A stretch of DNA of 64,000 nucleotides from Congeria kusceri (Eukaryota; Mollusca; Bivalvia; Myida; Dreissenidae). This document shows, piece after piece, positions 20,621-31,912 of this stretch. The stretch is taken from the NCBI GenBank assembly GCA_027627225.1, contig JAPFQT010000401.1:62001-126000 (forward strand). The letters run 5' to 3'. The notes below the pieces were generated by a model. That model was given only the letters and a program-made list of their open reading frames with translations, was not told where the DNA came from and searched no databases. Made by a program: the position numbers and the translations under genes. The first letter of the stretch is position 1; every line of letters begins with the position of its first letter.

Positions 20621-22775
20621 AAGATTATACCACTTCGTCTAGCACCAACACCGCTTACTACAACACTTGGATATTTAAACAGTTGTTGCTTATGACAATT
20701 CCTTATCCACGCATATCACCCAACCTTCACCTTGACTTTGACCCAATTTTTACCTAGAATAATTCAAATGGACTAGTTCTAGCACCATCACCGCTTACTA
20801 GTTTGATACCTACACAGCTGTTGCTTATGTCGATTCCTAATCCACCAATATCACATACATCACGTTGACGTTTGCCTTGACCTAATTTGTACTTTGAATT
20901 ATTCAAATTGGCTGTCCAGCACCAACCGGGGCCATGTGTGTTTATCGATCACAGCGTCTTGTTTCTTATGTGATCACCAAATAAACAAACAGTGACTGAA
21001 TAAAGCGGTAAATATATTGAATGTTACAAAGATGATCCGGTATCAAGTAATGTCTATAGTTTGATAAGTGTTTATAGGTGTTAAGAAACACACAGGCTTA
21101 CACATTTACGCGAAATCCAAAGAATTACATGGATATTCATTCAAATTTGTTCGATCGTTTCAACATATTTGCAGTGATCAACTACCGATTTCTCAACGAA
21201 AACACAAATTTCATACAAATCACAAAGCATATTTGTGACAATTAGAACAATCATTAACATAAACGTTTAAATCGTGTTACATTCAGCCCTAAACTAAAAG
21301 ATAATATAACAAATTGTGTCACTTACTGCGTTTTCTGCTGTTTGCAACTACCTGATCATCGGCGTACAGATCACCAACTTCTGGTTTAACTCACTGTACA
21401 TTTATACACTGTGAAACAGACACCAACATCTACGTTGTATTCATTTACCAGGACTGCCATTGACTTTATGGAAAAACAGTAAGAAAGGAATGTCTATGAT
21501 CTGCATCACAACAGCCTAGTCCGGATAACACATTGCACTGCTCGATGCCTGAGATCAAATCGACCCAAACTCACACTGCGCGTTGACATATATTCTTCAG
21601 ATTCCTTAATGACAATATAGGATACCAACGTAGAAAAATATACCTGCATGGCGATTACCTCTTTTATGACCATGGGTATGCAATTTGTGTTCGATGAGAA
21701 AGTATCAGCAGGTCAGATGTAAGTCAATATGTTAAAAAAATATGAAAGTTATTCAGCTAGAGTGTTGCTTATAGACCATTATGGCACGAATAACATCTGT
21801 TTAAACTTTAGATCAAACGTGTCACAACACAAAGATTTTCATCTTTGGCAGAACTCACGTGAGCTTTTAGGAATATTATGGCTTTCTTGTTGTAAGGTCA
21901 TCTGGGCACGAAGTGCACAAGGTCGAACTGTTTTTGTCAGTGGTTGTCCGTCGTTGTCGGTGTCGTCGTTGCTTCCGTCGTCAACAATTTACTTCAAAAA
22001 TCTTCTCTGAAACCGCATGAGGTAATTCAACCTAATTGGACAAGAATGTTTCTTGGTTGTCCTTCCTAACATGTCTTCAATTTATTATTATTATTAAAAC
22101 ATGTTTATGACATGCATTCTATATGAAAATTGTGACTACTTACAGTGATATATATATATTTTTATATCTGATTTAATATTACACACACGTAGTTACTAAA
22201 TAGAATACAAAATACCGATGTTCAATTTATATGTTAATTAAATTCAAATTAGTTGCCTGACTGAAAATCCTCTAAATTGATTTGTGCGTCAAGAAAATGT
22301 TAATGCAAGTATAGTATTAAGATCTATTAATTATTAATTTATGTGAAGAAAATGAAAACACACATTGCGATTTAAAACAAATACATTATGGAGTAAATGT
22401 GTTCACTGTGACATCATATTTATAGACATGTTTTAGCATTGTAGGCTTTCTGCGGTTTTCCTGACTCGTGGTCAATGCACTATTGTTAATTAATTAAAAT
22501 ATTACAAGGAAATAAAAATTGCTTTATGTGTTTTGTTAAACTGAAATAACTTCCTTTTTTTTCGCAATTTTATATCATGTCTATTCATTCAAGACGGTTA
22601 GCCAAGTGATGTTAATATATATGCGTTCTGTTTTTCGATTTTGTGTCAAGGCTAAAAATATAATTGTGAACTAATTTTGTGTTGCGCGCGAACTACAATT
22701 AACATACTATATTTGCTTTGTATGTGTATTATATAGTTTATTTAATGATAATGTGTTTAATGATAATTTTATTTA
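20621..22775. other. Non-coding stretch upstream of Ig gene B
   Basis: No supported gene. At 21895-22060 there is a fragment with GTCATCTGGGCACGAAGTGC and TTGTCCGTCGTTGTCGGTG that looks like an interspersed repeat. Near 20640-20930 CTAGCACCA(A/T)CACCGCTTACTA occurs twice (about 20639 and 20778), in a ~140-bp imperfect direct repeat. The promoter of gene B should lie at the right end, but no TATA or initiator can be assigned. Confidence 0.4.
20636..20920 (+). repeat. ~140-bp imperfect direct repeat, two copies
   Basis: CTAGCACCAACACCGCTTAC (from about 20639) and CTAGCACCATCACCGCTTAC (from about 20778) each lead into CAGTTGTTGCTTATG/CAGCTGTTGCTTATG, then CACCCAACCTTCACCTTGAC/CACATACATCACGTTGACG-like sequence. 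The two halves are related by tandem duplication with later divergence. Confidence 0.5.
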
Positions 22776-22842
22776 ATGAAAATGAAGTGGTTTTTAAGCA
22801 AAATATTAGTTGTATTTATTGTCATATCTAAGCACACTTTTG
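22776..22842 (+). CDS. Gene B exon 1: signal peptide
   Basis: ATG at 22776 (with a second in-frame ATG at 22782) opens MKMKWFLSKILVVFIVIS, a basic n-region followed by a hydrophobic core, then KHTF and one base before donor GTAAGT at 22843. This is a textbook signal-peptide exon ending in phase 1. Confidence 0.7.
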
Positions 22843-25592
22843 GTAAGTAATAATTGTTATATATAGACCGATCATGAATGATAAATAAATAAATAAATTA
22901 ACTAATTAATTAATAAATGAATAAATAAATAAATAAATACATAAATAAATAAATAAATAAATGAACAAATACATAAATAAATAAATTAGTAAATTAATAA
23001 ATTAATTAATTTGGTTGGTAGGTAGGTAGGTAGGTATGTAGCTAGATAGCCAGATAGCTAGATAAACAATGTATGTTTAAAATCACATACATATATACAC
23101 ATATATAAATTTCTTTTAGGTCAATCGTCATGGATTCGTTTAGATAAACATCAGACAAGCACAGAGGTAGTTTGCAGTTCGTCTCAGTTAAACATTGGGA
23201 CGGTTCAGTTTCATGAAAGTGAAAAACTTGTCGTGGAAATTTGGAACAATGGAAGCTCCTGCCGCCTTCAACCTGATAAATTGCCTAGCAATTTACAGTG
23301 TGGTTGCAAAGGTGTTTCGAACACAGCTTGCAATATATCTGCTAAATCGTATAACACTGGTTGCGCGATATGGCAGTGTGCGGCTATGAAAGAGGGAGTA
23401 TTAACTTTTAGCGAAGTTGCGGACGTATGTGATTATGGTAAGTACGAATACGTGTATGTATTTTGAAATATTCTATAGGACTGTGCATATCATTTAACAT
23501 AAACTACTGCGTGAAACAGAGTGACATCCCTAATTAGCCAGGCATCCAAATATGCAGGTCGTTTATAACACCCATAGCAACATTTATATTTAAATTAAAT
23601 ACCATTTTTATGAAAGAAAGTAATATTACAAGTTAAAATTAAAAAATACAACAACAAAATAAACATATTTGCATAAAAATATCAACAACACTGCTTTAAA
23701 TTATTGTCCGAAAATATAGAGTCATCAATAATGGGTTTTAAGATGGCTACGCCGAAAATAAAGAGTTAACAAAAATAAATATTTTGGCTAAAAAGGGAGT
23801 GTCCGAAAACTTAGAGTCATTACGTACACACGTAATTCTATACTAATAAATAGTATGGCATATGTTTAAACTTGTCATCAATATTATAAACATTGCAAAT
23901 TCATTGCAATATGTAAAGAATGTCATATTTAATATTCAGCTTTTACTTCTTATTATACACTTTAAATCCAATTCACTGATCATTTATACTTAGATTTTGC
24001 TGTTAGCACAACCTCTATGACGACGACAAGTAAACTTACCACAACGGATGTACATCCTGACATGAACTGTAGTACTACAGACACTGTGCATTGGTTCGTA
24101 AATAGTGTTAAACTACAGAGTAACGGTTCCCTGTTTGAAATGAAGAAATATTACAGAGAGAACATCAGTTTACTGATAAATTCATTTCAACGAGAAGCCG
24201 ATGGTTCGATAATTACATGTAAACTTGAAGAACATCCCGCGGAAGAACAATGGAACATTAACATATTATGTAAGTGCGTAACGCTGCAAATTTAGCGTTG
24301 TTGTTTTGCATAATTACTATTGATTCATTTATTTTACCAATACCGATATTTAAAGGATTGATATTAGTTATTGTGTACATTGTTTTAGATCCGCTGGCAT
24401 TGTGCAACCATAAAAGGTCACCCAAACTTGAAAATAGGACCGCTGATAAAGCATGTGTCTTTGAGCACGATAATCCAAACGTCACAATCATAGTCGTCAC
24501 AGCTTTATCGTGTCCGCCATTAACCACAGTGTCCAAACCGAAAGTAGATCTCCCCCTGTGTGAGGCTGCTAACAGGGTAGATTTAGGAGCCCGGCAATAT
24601 GTTGGAAATGCGTCTGGCCTGTTCAAGAAGGTGGCTCTTTGTAAGTAAAGTACTGTACACACACTGAGTAAACGACATATGGCAAGACATTATGGCAAGA
24701 CATAATTATATTAGTACATATGTTTGAAACTTCAAGTAATACAACGAAACACCAGACAATATCATTTATACACACACGATGCGTTTTGTTTTTAAAATTT
24801 GAACGTATTAGGACGTTATTATATAAATGGAAAGTAAAATAAAACAATAATACATTTATAATGATTGAATGACAAGTTTGTGTATAGAGATAATAATATA
24901 ACAATATTGATTGTAATACATTGTGTACTTAATAAACAAATATACGATAGGTATGTATTATTGTATATTTTATAAGCTTTTCAATATAATACAAGAAACC
25001 TTCGTGGATTTTCAGACCCTGCATCCATACGTGAATATTATACAGAGGAAGTGCATAGAAACGTGTGGAACGTGACGTCGAACGGCAGACGTTACATACG
25101 ATTTAATTGCTATGGCGACGGCTACCCACCGCCAGTAATGACGTTAATGAAAGACGAGGAAGTTGTATTGACCACAAATGCATCTCTTCAACATAAAATG
25201 CAGTTCACTAACAACGATAATTCGGGTGTATATACGTGCACTGCTTCAAATGAACTTGGCAGTGATAATGAATCAATTAATGTTAACCCTCAGAAAATTG
25301 GTCAGTGGCTTCATAAAAAGACAATCTTATTTGGAGTAATATCATTAGATTAATACAAATCTATGAATGATTAAAAAGTATTTTACGATCATCATGATGA
25401 TCAAGGTCATGATTACCAATATCACCATAATCATCACCAGCATCATCATCATCATCATCAGTGTCACCATTATCTTCAATTATTATTAATATTATTATTA
25501 TTATTATTATCATTAGTAGTCGTCGTAGTAGTAGTTGTAGTAATTAAAAGTAGTAGTAGTAGTTGTTGTTGCTTTAGTAGTATTCGTATTAA

Positions 25593-25644
<52 letters not shown>

Positions 25645-25666
25645 TGTTGTTGTTGTTGTTGTAGTG

Positions 25667-25742
<76 letters not shown>

Positions 25743-25970
25743 CAGTAGTAATAGTAGTAGTAGTAGTAGTAGAAGTAGTAGTTGTTGTTGTAGTTGTAGT
25801 AGTAGTAGTAGTAGTAGTAGCAGCAGCAGTAGTAGTTGTAGTGATAGTTGTAGTAGTTGTTGTTGTTGTAGTTGCTGTAGTAGTTGTAGTAGTAGTAGTT
25901 GTTGTAGTAGTTGTAGTAGTAGTAGTTGTAGAATTAGTAGTAGTAGTAGAAGTAGTAGTAGTAGTAGTAC

Positions 25971-26015
<45 letters not shown>

Positions 26016-26121
26016 AAGTACTAGTAGTAGTAGTAGTAGTGGTAGTAGTAGCAGTAGTAGCACTAGTAGTAGTAGTATTTGTAGTAGTAGTAGTTGTTGT
26101 TGTAGTGGTAGTAGTAGTAGC

Positions 26122-26171
<50 letters not shown>

Positions 26172-26185
26172 AAGTAGTAGTAGTA

Positions 26186-26224
<39 letters not shown>

Positions 26225-27723
26225 ATAGTAGTAGTGGTAGTAGTAGTAGTAGCAGAAGTAATAAACTATACCCACTTCGTCCTTCAGATTCGCACAGAGA
26301 GGACTTATCCGCGATAACCAACATGGTTGTCTACGTGGTCAGCGGGGTTGTTGCTGTAGCCTAGTGTCATTTGTTGTATATCGCCTTTGTAGAAGTGTCA
26401 GCTGTTGTATACCCTTGCGTCCTACCGGTAAGTTTATACTTATATTAAACCAAACATGTTTCAATAAATTGCACTATATATATTTTATTCTTGTTAGAAT
26501 ACTTCTGGCTCTTATGTGGTCACATTCTACGGTACGTATTATACTCTTGATTGCCACATTTCGGACAGTCAAGTAAAAAAAATACTAATAGGAATACAAA
26601 GATAGAAGTTGTAGATACACGTACATGTCTTTATAGAAGCTGCATTGATTTTTGTTTTGTCAAGTTATAGCATAATTAATATGCACATATTTTGACCAAT
26701 AAACAGTTTACATTTCACATCTAGAAATTACAAGCCTGTCGATGGAAATATTTAACGTAAACATTCATATCAATAATTATAATACCACGCCAACGAAAAT
26801 TAATATAGAATAATTATTAATCAATTCATGTTTACCAACAAAATATAATTTGCAATTTTTTTTTATAGAAAACGTGAGCGTTCCAATGCAGATGGTTGCC
26901 ATAGCAACATCAGAGCAGACGTTCGTCAATTTGCAGACGACAGAAGAAGAACCAGCCAGGAGGATGGACAGCGTTCACTTTTACGAAAGCATTCCACCAT
27001 CACCTATAGCCGATATATCATTTGGAGACGCTGGAGTTGATAATGGTAATAGTTTACAGTTTATGTAGGATTAAATGTTATGCAATTTAAGATTTATTCG
27101 TTTAAATAATATGAACATTTAGTTTTGTATATGAACATGTATGAGTCCAGTGTAGTTGTAGGTTTCTACTGTTTTTATTACTAGTTTCTGTAGGATGAAA
27201 TTTTATACAAAATAATACCGTATTTGAATTTGCATTATGAATGTCTAATTTTGTAGTTTGAATCCAGTATAGTGTTTTAGTTTATTACTGTTAGGTCATT
27301 ATGTTTTCAGATTGTATTGCAGAAAGAGATGTACCAATGTAAGATGATTATTAGCACTATATTATATTATCAACAACGAATCTGCTGTGTATTGCGTATG
27401 AATAACTAAAACGGAAACACTTTCACGTTTTGATTATGATCAACCTATACATTATGCAATGGTTATTCACAACTAAATATACATATTTAATATTGATAAT
27501 GCACGAGTTTTCTGTATCACTTATATCGATCCTTCATTATTCATAATCTCATTTTACTTACAGTGCGGACTCAGGTAGATATGAATTTCTGGATCGAAAT
27601 ACCCGGGAAGATGTAATTTGTAGTTGTGGGTGGTCGGTAATCGGTCGGCGACCTATGTGCGACCTAGGCTTTAGTCAGTTCTATGATATTTCTCATTGTT
27701 CAACAAGGTTTACCTATATATAA
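22776..27723 (+). CDS. Ig-superfamily transmembrane receptor gene (gene B), nine exons, frame broken in the membrane exon
   Basis: Exons by splice sites and frame: 22776-22842 (signal peptide), 23120-23437, 23994-24269, 24389-24640 and 25016-25300 (Ig-like units), 26288-26427 (membrane), 26869-27045, 27311-27338 and 27564-27723 (tail). All Ig exons are multiples of three with phase-1 boundaries, the usual Ig-domain arrangement. The product is a type I membrane protein with many N-glycosylation sequons, four extracellular domains, one helix and a tail with YESI and YEFL tyrosines. A signalling receptor is inferred; the ligand is unknown. The membrane exon is 140 nt, one short of keeping frame, so the frame as read stops at TAG inside the helix, while the next exon is in frame only if one base is restored. 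This could be a null allele, a recent pseudogene or a sequencing error. Intron 5 holds an ~800-bp TAG repeat. Confidence 0.7.
22882..23045 (+). repeat. (AAAT)n then (GGTA)n/(GATA)n microsatellites in intron 1
   Basis: ATAAATAAATAA-type repeats run to about 23000, followed by GGTAGGTAGGTAGG and AGATAGCCAGATAGCTAGATA. They are intronic, between exons 1 and 2 of gene B. Confidence 0.85.
23120..23437 (+). CDS. Gene B exon 2: cysteine-rich Ig-like domain
   Basis: Acceptor TTCTTTTAG and donor GTAAGT flank 318 nt, phase 1 to 1. The peptide starts GQSSWIRLDKHQTSTEVVC and has nine or so cysteines (VVCSSS, GSSCRL, QCGCKG, TACNIS, TGCAIWQC, ADVCDY), more than one Ig disulfide needs. Sequons are NGS and NIS. 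Extra disulfides or an Ig-like variant are likely. Assigned to the Ig group mainly by exon phase and position. Confidence 0.55.
23994..24269 (+). CDS. Gene B exon 3: Thr-rich linker plus Ig-like domain
   Basis: 276 nt, phase 1 to 1, acceptor ATACTTAG, donor GTAAGT. A Ser/Thr-rich start (TTSMTTTSKLTTTD) suggests an O-glycosylated spacer. Then come MNCSTTDTVHWFVN (Cys and core Trp) and SIITCKLEEH (second Cys), the C-W-C pattern of an Ig domain. Sequons are NCS, NGS and NIS. Confidence 0.6.
24389..24640 (+). CDS. Gene B exon 4: atypical Ig-like segment
   Basis: 252 nt, phase 1 to 1, acceptor GTTTTAG, donor GTAAGT. It contains LALCNH, KACVFEH, LSCPP and PLCEAANR, with sequons NRT, NVT and NAS. 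It lacks a core Trp and the Y-x-C signature, so it is a divergent domain. It keeps an open frame across the splice sites, which supports it as an exon. Confidence 0.5.
25016..25300 (+). CDS. Gene B exon 5: canonical I-set-like Ig domain
   Basis: 285 nt, phase 1 to 1, acceptor GGATTTTCAG, weaker donor GTCAGT. RYIRFNCYGDGYPPPVMTL gives the first Cys and the GxPxP loop; the usual Trp is missing (TLMKD). DNSGVYTCTASNELGSDNES is the D-x-G-x-Y-x-C-x-A-x-N-x-G strand F/G signature. Sequons are NVT, NAS and NES. If the weak donor is skipped, the frame adds 17 residues and stops at 25353, which would give a secreted form. Confidence 0.75.
25380..25480 (+). repeat. (ATC)n / (CAT)n trinucleotide tract
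   Basis: ATCATCATGATGATC, then CATCATCATCATC runs with interruptions, in intron 5 of gene B. Confidence 0.85.
25485..26265 (+). repeat. Long (TAG)n trinucleotide tract with TTG/TAC/AGC interruptions
   Basis: About 780 bp of TAG (GTA/AGT) triplets, broken by short TTG blocks and single-base changes, ends ~20 bp before the acceptor of the membrane exon. The poly-Val and poly-Leu reading frames across it (25476-26324 and others) are artefacts of the repeat. Confidence 0.95.
26288..26427 (+). CDS. Gene B exon 6: transmembrane exon with one-base frame break
   Basis: Acceptor CCTTCAG, donor GTAAGT. The incoming phase-1 frame reads DSHREDLSAITNM, then the hydrophobic VVYVVSGVVAVA, and hits TAG at about 26361. 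The next frame continues VSFVVYRLCRSVSCC, a natural end of helix plus basic stop-transfer residues, and leaves the exon in phase 1, as the next exon requires. Length 140 instead of 141 places a single-base loss near 26357-26363. Confidence 0.65.
26869..27045 (+). CDS. Gene B exon 7: cytoplasmic tail with FYESI motif
   Basis: 177 nt, phase 1 to 1, acceptor TTTTTATAG, donor GTAATA. The acidic, Pro-containing tail includes VHFYESIPPSPIAD, a YxxI motif that could be a phosphotyrosine docking site. The -2 position is His, so it is not a strict ITIM. Confidence 0.6.
27311..27338 (+). CDS. Gene B exon 8: small tail exon
   Basis: Acceptor TTTTCAG, then 28 nt (DCIAERDVP plus two bases) to donor GTAAGA at 27339. 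If not spliced, the frame ends at TAA at 27340-27342, giving an alternative short C-terminus. Confidence 0.45.
27564..27723 (+). CDS. Gene B exon 9: terminal exon with RYEFLDRNTRED
   Basis: Acceptor TTACTTACAG. The phase fits exon 8 and gives ADSGRYEFLDRNTREDV, a Y-x-x-L-D-R motif of the sort seen near the C-termini of mollusc single-pass receptors (recalled, not searched). The frame runs on to TAA at 27721-27723; residues after about REDV look less conserved. Confidence 0.5.
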
Positions 27724-28179
27724 GACATTGGGATATATTTTAATGTATGCCTTGTTTAAAATTAAAGAACATAAATTTCTTCTTGATGTTCTTTGATAAT
27801 GTAATTCAATTATCATTATTATATTATTATCTTTCGGCACACTGTCTACTAAAACCGGCAGCACATTTTCATGTTGAGGGAAACTATCAGGCATACTTTC
27901 CATAACAGGCAATGCTCTCTTGTCCCTGTGTTTTCCCATCTTTCAAAACGGCATGCTTACAGTTTTAAATTAAAACTTCTATGTCTCCTGTCAAGACTCA
28001 GTGAAAGAATGATTGTCAAATAGTGCTTACATTTTATAATGTGATTTGGTGACTAAAGTGGTGGTCCTACATAGCTTGCGAATCTTATATTTGTATATGT
28101 TTTATTTGTGGATCACACGAGGAGTACAACCCATGCATTTCGTGAATATTGGTAATGTTTTCATTTTTTGTTCTGCTTC
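27724..28179. other. 3' flank of gene B
   Basis: AT-rich. No clear AATAAA within the first 400 bases. A 79-codon minus frame (27700-27939) has no recognisable domain. Confidence 0.4.
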
Positions 28180-28182
28180 TTA

Positions 28183-29509
28183 GGCCTGTTTCCTGCGATG
28201 TCGTTCGATTTCGCAGGTACGGGTCGACGTAGACAAAATCGCATATGTCCGTACCTGTCGTAGACATGACAAGGAACTATTTACCATGCTCGTACGGCAG
28301 TTGCACGGTGTTCGCAGCTTGAAAGCGCGAAAATAAAGCCACGCTTTGGCTATGCGGCTGCCGTGCAAATTTTCAAGAAAGTCGAAAAATGTTCGTTAGA
28401 GCTCGCAAAACTTGCGTTGTTTGTGCATTCGGCGTACGAATTAGCCCAGAGCGGGGTATACATGCAAGGGGAAGTGACGATATCCTCTTTATAGGCTGCC
28501 CTTTGAACTGCTCCTAGCTATCGTTTCGCGATAAGATCAACTGGCTAAACGCTGCTCTCTCGTCCTAGTGTGCTGTGAGGCTCTGCAGTTTGTGTCAGAA
28601 ACATATGAAGGTTATGTGATTGTAGTATTGGGACTGTCACAAGCATAATACAGTGAAAACTGTGACGAGCTCGAACTTATCTGAAATAAAGATAAAAAAT
28701 ACGAGAATATTTATAAAAAGTGTTGGACTCTCGACAGCGTTGGAATGTGGTCTGGGTGCTTCGTCCTATTATGGACGAGCAAACACTACCACATGGCAGC
28801 TGCGCAAATGTCGCGCTATAACCTCACGCATTCGTGCGATGTTCGCACGTTTAATATCAGTCTTGTGGAAGTCTTGCAACGCAACCCAAGGCTGCTGCAC
28901 GGCGTTCGTGCGATTCCCGTGCGGCGTTCGCAAGACAAACGCAATGATTGATTGACAGCAGCGCCAGTTTGGCGCCGTGTGAAATCGTACGGCAATCGTG
29001 CTTCAGGCGGCCGTGCAGCAGACTTGCGAACTCCAATATAAACGCTGATAGCGTAAAAGACGATAAAAGTAAAGAAGCCAAAATCAAGGAATATAGAGTG
29101 CAATAATTTTATTCCAGAAATAACACATGAATGATATATAAATTTTGTAATGCCGTTTTACTCATCACAAATGGAATTACGAATACTAATTTTTAAACTC
29201 ACTTCTTTTTGTATCCTGGTAGGTATATATGTTTGCATGCAAACCTATATTGCAACGTTATTATATACACGAAAGTCTACGTGTCGACTAATCCTGGCAT
29301 AAGCCGATGGAGCGTATCAATTTGGGGGTTTCGATTGTTAGTGCTTTACAGCCTGCAAAGTGAAAAGTAGGTCACGCGATTCCAATTCTGAAAATCGCCG
29401 TCCTAAAGACCGTCGGCTTAAACCGACAGTCTAAAATTCGCCCGAAATTTTTGCAAAGAAAATGTGCATGCCGAAATTCCGCTGCCGCAAGACTGATTTG
29501 AAACAGGCC
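28183..29509. mobile_element. GC-rich PIF/Harbinger-like non-autonomous element (1327 bp)
   Basis: GGCCTGTTTC at 28183-28192 and GAAACAGGCC at 29500-29509 are a perfect 10-bp terminal inverted repeat, and TTA lies on both sides (28180-28182 and 29510-29512). TTA/TWA target duplications with GG-starting ends are characteristic of PIF/Harbinger and related elements (established knowledge). The interior is GC-richer than its surroundings, with repeated GTGCGATTCCCGTGCGG-like words and a perfect GTTTGCATGCAAAC palindrome near 29230. No transposase is recognisable. ORFs on both strands near 28650-29100 are probably compositional. Confidence 0.7.
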
Positions 29510-29512
29510 TTA

Positions 29513-31755
29513 GAGTCGATGTATTAGAAATTTCAATTCAGGTATATACTAGATCTATTTATAATAAGAAGTTGTGGCGCCGAAGTGTTTTTTAATGTAA
29601 TATAATGTGACCATATTACCACAAACATAACCAAATATATATATAAGAACATTAGTGTTACAAATATTCGATGTGTTTAACTGAACTAAGTATCAATTGT
29701 TAACGCACAATATACCCCATTGTAACATGCGGAATATATGGGACTTAGCGTATTCAAAACACGTACGGTTTGATATATAGAGTTATGTTCGTTATCAGCG
29801 ATAAATGTTGTAATCGATACATAAACAGATTGGTCGTAATATGAATTATTTTATTTAGTTTAACATTATTACGTGTTATCTTTCTGTTTACGTTCTTTTT
29901 GCTAATTGCTCCCTATTTTCGTCAAAATATGCTTGACATGTAACGTAAATAAGAGTTTAAACTGCATTTTTATAATGGGTGAACGAGTTAGCGTGAAGTT
30001 ATAACTATGTTCGACAGCGCACTATTAGAAACTGAGTAGCCTGTTGCATAAGTAATTGCGACATTCCACTCAGCGAAATTTCTACACGTCTAAAGACAGT
30101 CTAACTACGTAATGCATGCATTTGATATAATATATTATTGTGTTGTTAACAACTTAGAAATTAGTGACTCAGAACATTATTAATACGCGTCGAACTACAT
30201 TTGGACATAGGATGGGTATTAAAAGTATGGACTTTTTATGGGATCAGCATTAAGAACTGCGAACTGCTATATACGAGAACACTTTTGACATATTTTTCAT
30301 TTTAAATTGTAAGATCTACGACATGAGGGTTAAGAGCAACAAAATAGGCACGTTGAAGTCAGCTATTCTTAAGCAACTGGCATAGAAACGCGCCGTATAA
30401 TGTAAAAACTTGAATGTGTCAGAGCATTCGTTGCGATTGTTTGAATTGACACAGGGAGATCACTGTAACGTGATTAAAGTTGACAACAAAAACAAGAGTA
30501 AATATTTATGATCATAACATTATTTTATTTCCGTGCAATGAAGAAAGAACTGTGTATTTTGTCGAAACAGTACGTATTCCTTTAGCGATTAACGATTTCA
30601 TTTTACGTCACGTGTATATAAGACTAAAATTATATACTGTACTTATGTCACATATTTCGGACTCTATATAATTCGGAAGTTATTTACATTAAATCTGTCA
30701 TGATTTATTTGGTTCACTGTTTCAAATGTTTTGTCTAAATAATTTCTATTTCAGGAAACCAGGTTTGATGTGGACATGTATTCCAAACAATTTGCTGACA
30801 GAGCCATGTGAAATTGTGTTCTGCTGTGAATAGTAACATGTTATATTTACAATTAGTAAAATGTACTTTAAGTAATTTCTAAAAATAACAACCGAAATGG
30901 AAACTCAGAAAACATTATGTGCTTCAAATGTATTTTCCATTTGCTTTTATTCAGTTTCCAGATATTTCTTCTGACAGAAATGAGCAACATTATAATTAGC
31001 TAACAACAATTTCAGTTAATATATGATCAGTTTATCTGTTCCCATCAAGTGTTCATCATGCAAAATTTATTTCCATATAATCCTGAGTAAACTCGTCACT
31101 GACGTCACAATTAAACTATTTCAGGAATAAATTCATAACAGCGATGCAGAGCAGAGAGCCAAGAATAAGCGTTTGCTGCGGATGCAGTATTACAATTTCT
31201 GCTATCACACAGGTTTGTTATTACTATTGGGCTAGGGACCCAGACCATATGAATATTGGTACATTTTTGCAATAAGTCGGTAAAAGGATTCATTCAGTCC
31301 AGGTGTATTTTTTTTAAATAGATGATTGTAGTATGTTTTTGGGGAGTGTACATTCATATGACCTCAATCAAATACAAAAAAGTCATTTCCAAATATACAA
31401 ATATGTAAAAATATAGGCATGTTAATAAAGCCGGAATAATTAATGTGCAGAAAAAACCTTTATGAAAAGACACGAACCAAAATGCACATTGTCAGAAGGA
31501 TAAAGGCGGGTTTTGGTAAGAATGCTCAATTGGCTAATACAAGTATTACTATTTAGTAGGGTGTTAATAATGTAGTAAATAGTGTTATTAATACGTAAGT
31601 AACTAGTATATGTTTATAATTAATATTTATTTGGAATGTAATATTTGTTTGCAGGACACAGACACTTGAAATGAACATATTTTAGAATACAAAATTTGGT
31701 AATGTTGCTGATTTTACTTACTTATACTAAAATATACCATTATATATTTATTTAT
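29513..31755. other. AT-rich non-coding stretch
   Basis: No supported gene. Short frames (30480-30671 plus, 31111-31293 minus) carry no domain. Confidence 0.4.
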
Positions 31756-31758
31756 TCA

Positions 31759-31912
31759 GGTCAGGAATCTTCATATGACATTAATAACTGCATTTACCAA
31801 TATATGATGAGATTGAGCGCGCCCAAAAAGGCCATAGAGCAGTGACAAGTAAGACCAATAGTAGAGGTGTGTTTGGTTTATAGTAATACATGGGTTAATT
31901 AAAAATTAAAAT
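31759..31912 (+). pseudogene. Possible receptor-tail exon remnant (YDEIERAQK)
   Basis: An acceptor-like TTTATTCAG precedes QESSYDINNCIYQY in one frame. A neighbouring frame reads PIYDEIERAQKGHRAVTS, then a stop near 31880. Acidic Y-D/E-x-I words resemble cytoplasmic tails of receptors like gene B, and the frame switch suggests decay. It could also be chance. Confidence 0.25.

Noticed and set aside
24258..24662. 134-codon minus-strand ORF opposite gene B exon 4
   Set aside because: It is the antisense shadow of a plus-strand exon with canonical splice sites and consistent phase.
25476..26324. Long poly-Leu (minus) and poly-Val (plus) open frames
   Set aside because: They are produced by the TAG trinucleotide tract in intron 5 of gene B; all frames avoiding TAG or TGA stay open by repetition alone.
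28653..29103. ORFs inside the PIF/Harbinger-like element as a transposase
   Set aside because: They are about 100 codons, occur on both strands, and show no DDE or Myb-like motif; GC-rich composition explains them.
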